From Betaproteobacteria bacterium (GTDB taxonomy: Bacteria; Pseudomonadota; Gammaproteobacteria; Burkholderiales; Casimicrobiaceae), in NCBI GenBank assembly GCA_016704895.1, contig JADIZG010000036.1:1-19520 (forward strand): DNA of 19,520 nt, written 5' to 3'. Made by a program: the position numbers and the translations under genes. This document shows, piece by piece, positions 15,720 to 19,520 of the stretch. Below the pieces are notes generated by a model, which saw only the letters and a list, made by a program, of their open reading frames with translations, had not been told where the DNA came from and did no database searches. Within the stretch, counting starts at the first letter, position 1; the number at the start of each line of letters is the position of its first letter.

Positions 15720-16102
15720 TCAGCCGGTGAATCCGATGCGCTTGTGCGTACCGTCGCAGTAAGGCTTGTTGCCCGAGTGCCCGCAGCGGCACAGGAACGT
15801 CGGATCGGCGGTGGACGTCCGTCCATCGGTCGCGGCGAGCGTCAGCGGTCCCTCGCACTTGAGCGGCCCGTCGGGCAACGGCGTCACGCGGACGCGCCCT
15901 GCGGCGTCGCTGGCGGGCGCCGCCGACGCCGGCAGCAAACCCGGATCGACGAAGCCGGCCTTGGTGTGGCTGCCGTCGCAGAACGGCTTGTTCCGCGAGG
16001 CGCCGCAGCGGCAGAGCGCCGCCTGCGGCATCGCCTTCCGGCGACCTCGAGGTCGCCCGAGCAGACGTAGGGACCGTTGGGCTTGATCGTGGCGGTGGTC
16101 AT
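15720..16102 (-). CDS. Double CDGSH-type iron-sulfur protein, one frameshift
   Basis: About 127 residues with two CDGSH iron-sulfur modules. The first has CRCGASRNKPFCDGSH and the second CRCGHSGNKPYCDGTH, each with the three Cys and one His that hold a 2Fe-2S cluster. Each module is preceded by a similar strand (NGPYVCSGDLEV and DGPLKCEGPLTL), so the protein arose by internal duplication. The frame breaks at about 16035-16045, between GDLEVAG and KAMPQAALCRCG. I start at the ATG at 16102 (MTTATIKPNGPY). Bacterial two-domain CDGSH proteins are small soluble redox or cluster-transfer proteins of uncertain role. It is convergent with the AAA+ gene (36 bases between stops) and divergent from argG. 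Confidence 0.88.
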
Positions 16103-16166
16103 CGGGGGATCCTCGTCGAAGGGGCTGCCGGCGAACCCGGCTGGAAGGCGGCGCGGGCGTGTCGGA

Positions 16167-16172
16167 TAGAAT
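16167..16172 (+). promoter_or_regulatory. Candidate -10 box of the argG promoter
   Basis: TAGAAT lies 35 bases upstream of the argG start codon in the only A/T-rich patch between the CDGSH gene and argG. A matching -35 box is weak: TGGAAG at 16142-16147 with a 19-base spacer is the best seen. Confidence 0.4.
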
Positions 16173-16207
16173 AACGGACTTTCCGCCGCCGCCGGGCACG
16201 CCTCTCC

Positions 16208-17531
16208 ATGTCGCACATCCTGCAGGACCTTCCCGTCGGCCACCGCGTCGGCATCGCGTTCTCCGGCGGCCTCGACACGAGCGCCGCCCTGCACTGGATG
16301 CGCGCCAGGGCGCGATTCCCTACGCCTACACGGCGAACCTCGGTCAGCCCGACGAGACGGACTACGACGACATCCCGAAGAAGGCGATGGCCTACGGCGC
16401 CGAGAAGGCGCGGCTCATCGAATGCCGGCCGCAGCTCGTCGCGGAAGGCATCGCCGCGATTCAGTGCGGCGCGTTCCACATCTCGACCGGCGGCGCCACC
16501 TACTTCAACACCACGCCGCTCGGCCGCGCGGTGACCGGCACGATGCTGGTCGTGGCGATGAAGGAAGACGACGTCAACATCTGGGGCGACGGCAGCACCT
16601 TCAAGGGCAACGACATCGAGCGGTTCTACCGCTACGGCCTGCTGGCCAATCCCTCCCTGCGTGTCTACAAGCCGTGGCTCGATCAGCAGTTCATCGACGA
16701 GCTCGGCGGCCGCAAGGAAATGTCCGAGTACCTCGTGAAGGTGGGCCTCCCCTACAAGATGGGCGTGGAGAAGGCGTACTCGACCGACGCGAACATCCTG
16801 GGCGCCACGCACGAGGCCAAGGACCTCGAGTTCCTCGACAAGGGCATCAAGATCGTCCAGCCCATCATGGGCGTCGCGTTCTGGCAGGACGACGTCGCGG
16901 TGAAGGCCGAAACGGTGGCCGTGCGCTTCGAGGAGGGTCAGCCGGTCGCCCTCAACGGCCTGACCTTCGCCGACGAGGTCGCGCTGCTGCACCGAAGCCA
17001 ACGTCATCGGCGGCCGCCACGGCCTCGGCATGTGCGACCAGATCGAGAACCGCATCATCGAAGCCAAGAGCCGCGGCATCTACGAGGCGCCGGGCATGGC
17101 GCTGCTGCATCTGGTCTACGAGCGGCTGGTCACCGGCATCCACAACGAAGACACGATCGAGCAGTACCGCAACAACGGCCGCCGGCTCGGCCGCCTGCTC
17201 TACCAGGGCCGCTGGTTCGATCCGCAGTCGATGATGCTGCGCGAAACCGCCCAGCGCTGGGTGGCGCGCGCCGTCACCGGCGAAGTCACCGTGGAACTGC
17301 GCCGCGGCAACGACTACTCGCTGCTCGACACGACCAGCCCGAACCTGACCTACAAGCCGGAACGGCTCACGATGGGAACGCGGCGAGGCGTTCTTCACGC
17401 CGCAGGATCGCATCGGCCAGCTCACGATGCGCAACCTCGACATCATCGACACGCGCGACAAGCTGATCGCCTACGCGACAAGGCGGGGGCTCCTCTCCCC
17501 GTCAGCGTCGTCGCCGCTGCCGCGAGGCTGA
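16208..17531 (+). CDS. argG: Argininosuccinate synthase, three frameshifts
   Basis: Joins citrulline and aspartate with ATP to make argininosuccinate in arginine biosynthesis. The PP-loop AFSGGLDTSAALHWM is at residues 17-31. Long conserved blocks follow: YTANLGQPDETDYDDIPKKA, CGAFHISTGGATYFNTTPLG, GDGSTFKGNDIERFYRYG, LGATHEAKDLE, MCDQIENRIIEAKSRGIYEA and YSLLDTTSPNLTY. Frame breaks are a missing A near 16307 (MRAKGAIPY expected), an extra C near 16992 (LHEANVIGG expected) and an extra G near 17374 (MERGEAFFTP expected). After correction it is about 440 residues, the length of the E. coli-type enzyme, ending LSPSASSPLPRG at 17531. A second arginine gene, argF, lies at the right edge on the other strand. 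Confidence 0.96.
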
Positions 17532-17619
17532 CCGACGGCGACGGGAAGTAGGGCGACCGAGGCGGCAGTCCGGGCGTCGGCAGGTCGCCCGCGTCGTGAC
17601 AAACCGAGGTCATCCCCAG

Positions 17620-18605
17620 CTACCTGACCACCGGCGTCCAGCGCTCCTCGGCCTCGCTCCGGATGGGCGCGGCGAATTCAGCAGGCGTTCCTACGATCAG
17701 GTCAAAGCCCGGGCCCGTTCATCTTCTTCACGATCTCCGGGGTCCCGCAGGATCGCGCCGACCTCGGCGTTGATCTCTTCCTGCACGGTCGCGGCAGGCT
17801 GGCCGAAGGCGACTGAGTCCGTTCCACGCGAAGCGCCTCGAAACCAGGGTAGGTTTCGGCGACCGCCGGCAGGTCAGGCAGCAACGGGAAGCCCTTCCGG
17901 GGTCATCACCGCGAAGCGCGCGGGCTTGCCCGCCTGGATCTGCGCCTGCAGCGGCTTGCATCACCGCGAAGATCATCTGCGTCTCGCCCTGCACGGTCGG
18001 GGAGCACCGCCGCCCGGCGCGGCGGTTGATCAGCACGTGCACCGCGTCCGATGCCGGCCATCGACTTGAGCAGTTCGGCGTTCAGGTGCGACGAGCTGCC
18101 GTTGCCGACCGACGCCGCGAAGTTAAGGCTCACCGGGGTTCGCCTTCGCCTCACGCGACGAGCTCGGGCACCGACTTCCACCGGCAGCGACGCGTTGACG
18201 GCGGGCACGTTCGGCTGGCTCGACGTGATGAAGCACCGGCGCCAGATCGCTACTGCACGTCGCGGGGCACCTTCTGGATCAGCGGGCCCGTCGCGAGCGG
18301 GCCGTTGAAGCCCAGGTCATCACGCGCTGCCGTCAGGGCCCGCCGCGCACGACCTCGCCGGTCGCGACGGTGCCGCCCGCGGCCGGCTTGTTCTCGACGA
18401 CGACCGGCTGGCCGGACATCCTTCAGCCGTTCGCCGGTGGCGCGCGCGCGCAGCACGTCGGCGAAGGCGCTGCCGCCGGCGCGGGGACGGGATCTTCACC
18501 GGCTTGTCAGGCCAGGCCTGCGCAGGATGCGCCAATGACGGCGAAGAGAAGAGGATACAATGGAAACGCCTGCGCCAGCGCGGCCGTGAATCGCGACGCG
18601 ACGGG
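17620..18605 (-). CDS. Bug/TctC-type tripartite tricarboxylate transporter receptor, heavily frameshifted
   Basis: Periplasmic binding protein of the tripartite tricarboxylate transporter family, expected at about 325 residues. Pieces in different frames line up in the right order: a hydrophobic signal-like segment (FPLYPLLFAVIGASCAGLA), AWPDKPVKI, GQPVVVENKPAAGGT-type sequence, LIQKVPRDVQ, SLPVEV, SSHLNAELLKSMAGI, QMIFAVMQA, LPDLPAVAETYPGFEAL, EINAEVGAILRDP, EIVKKMNGPG and ERWTPVVR. At least six indels are needed, so as given it encodes nothing functional. Because neighbouring housekeeping genes are broken the same way, sequencing error is likelier than decay. No clear ATG start is seen; the right boundary is approximate. 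Ligand unknown; in Burkholderiales such receptors are numerous and often lack nearby membrane subunits. Confidence 0.75.
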
Positions 18606-18636
18606 GAACCTCTCCAGGACGAGTTGACGCGCGCGG

Positions 18637-19005
18637 TCAGGCCGGGCGGTGGCAGACGGCTTCGATGTTGTGCCCGTCCGGGTCGAGGACGAACGCCGTA
18701 GTAATGGGATGGTAGTGCTCGCGCACGCCCGGCGCATAAATGGTCGCTGCCGCCCTTGGCGATCTCGCCGCGTGCCCGAACGCGTCGACCTCGGGCGCAT
18801 GACCGCGGAGAACGCGACGTGCCGTGCGCAGCGACGGCTGCTGGTGCACCCCCGCCGATGTGGAATTTCACGGTGCTCGCGCCCGAAACCAGTGAAGTTG
18901 TCGTGACGGGCGAGCTCGGTGAGTGCCCAGAGGCGCCAGCGCGGCGGCGTAGAACGCGCGCAGGCGCTCGAGGTCCAATACCGTGAGTCCGACGTGGTCG
19001 ACCAT
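18637..19005 (-). CDS. VOC (glyoxalase/dioxygenase) family protein, frameshifted
   Basis: A small protein of the vicinal oxygen chelate fold, about 122 residues after correction. It opens MVDHVGLTVLDLERLRAFY, with the first metal histidine in DHVGL. It continues through TVKFHIGGG and a C-terminal VREHYHPITTAFVLDPDGHNIEAVCH that contains the usual DPDGHNIE ending. At least two frameshifts separate these parts (about 18780 and 18870-18930). The ATG at 19005 overlaps the argF stop as TGATG, so it is translationally coupled to argF. The biochemical role is unknown; similar proteins are usually listed as lactoylglutathione lyase-like. Confidence 0.8.
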
Positions 19006-19520
19006 CAGGCCTCCACACCCTTCCCGCACACCAGGAACTCGAGCAGCGCCTTCTACCGGGCGTGGAGGCGGTTCTCCGCCTCGTCCCAGAACGCGACGCT
19101 CTGCGGCCCGTCGATCACACGTCGGCGGCGACCTCCTCGCCGCGGTGCGCCAGGCAGGCAGTGCGCCCGAAGAAGCGCATCGCGGGCGCTTCCGCCGCGC
19201 ATCATCTCGGTGTCGACCTGCCAGTCGGCGAACGCGCGCCGCCGCACGTCGTTCTCCGCTTCGAAGCCCATGCTCGTCCAGACGTCGGTGGTGACGAGGT
19301 CAGCGCCGCGGCAGGCGTCACACATCAGATCGGCGAAGCTCGCAGCGGCTCGCGACGTCGGACGGCGGCGGCACGCTGCGGTCGACGTCGTAGCCGACCA
19401 GCGAGCTCAGGTGAAGCGGAAGTCGAGCGCGCTTTGCGGCGGCAGCCTGCCGCAGCCAGCTCGTCGGCAGGCTGTTCGCGTCATGATCAGGCCACGGTCC
19501 GGCCCTGCATCGTGCCGCGG
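19005..19520 (-). CDS. argF: Ornithine carbamoyltransferase, C-terminal part, frameshifted
   Basis: Makes citrulline from ornithine and carbamoyl phosphate, the step before ArgG. The visible C-terminal half contains GADLVTTDVWTSMGFEAEN, AFADWQVDTEMM, LLRAHCLPG (the HCLP ornithine-binding motif), VIDGPQSVAFWDEAENRLHARKALLEFLV and the stop at 19005-19007. Several indels lie at about 19065, 19120-19200 and beyond 19325. The start is beyond the right edge. It is transcribed into the VOC gene with a one-base overlap. The family assignment rests on the conserved blocks and is firm. Confidence 0.92.

Overview
The window looks like a high-GC betaproteobacterial chromosome segment, probably Burkholderiales-related. 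The basis is the very GC-rich coding bias, a Bug/TctC-type solute receptor, the rubrerythrin / Fe-S oxidoreductase / DUF3501 trio, a RutE-like reductase and an ArgG of about 440 residues. Genus cannot be named from sequence alone. The sequence carries many single-base indels. They are rare between about 4.5 and 10.9 kb and dense at both ends (0-0.6 kb and 17.5-19.5 kb), so most broken genes are probably consensus errors; I annotate such genes as whole loci and note each break.

Region 1 (1-5305, minus strand) is a catabolic operon: GntR/UTRA regulator, IlvD/Edd-type sugar-acid dehydratase, HpcH/HpaI-type class II aldolase, MalK/UgpC-type ABC ATPase and a sugar-type periplasmic binding protein running off the left edge. 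Permeases are not in the window. Region 2 (5443-8894, plus strand) is divergent from it and holds a small SAF-domain subunit, a large UxaA-family subunit, a D-2-hydroxyacid dehydrogenase and an LDH2/MDH2-type dehydrogenase. That is the gene set of 3-sulfolactate degradation (SuyA, SuyB, SlcC, ComC). Between the halves lie a perfect GTCAT-N4-ATGAC inverted repeat and a sigma70-like promoter. Read together, the two arms could form a sulfo-Entner-Doudoroff-like route: uptake, then dehydratase, then aldolase giving pyruvate plus sulfolactaldehyde, then sulfolactate, stereo-inversion, and desulfonation to pyruvate and sulfite. This is the most interesting hypothesis here. The sulfolactate half is much better supported than the sulfosugar half.

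Region 3 (8923-12463) holds a RutE-like nitroreductase (minus), then rubrerythrin, a two-cluster Fe-S oxidoreductase and a DUF3501 protein (plus). Two strong tandem hairpins lie between the first two genes of the plus-strand trio. Region 4 (12464-14483) has a REP-like palindrome cluster, then on the minus strand a GNAT acetyltransferase, a membrane-anchored unknown protein, a duplicated GC-rich intergenic repeat and YajQ. Region 5 (14682-16102) has a Lon-like AAA+ ATPase with a possible sigma54 promoter and a convergent double-CDGSH protein. Region 6 (16167-19520) has argG (plus), then on the minus strand a badly frameshifted Bug-type receptor, a VOC protein and the 3' end of argF, entering from the right edge.
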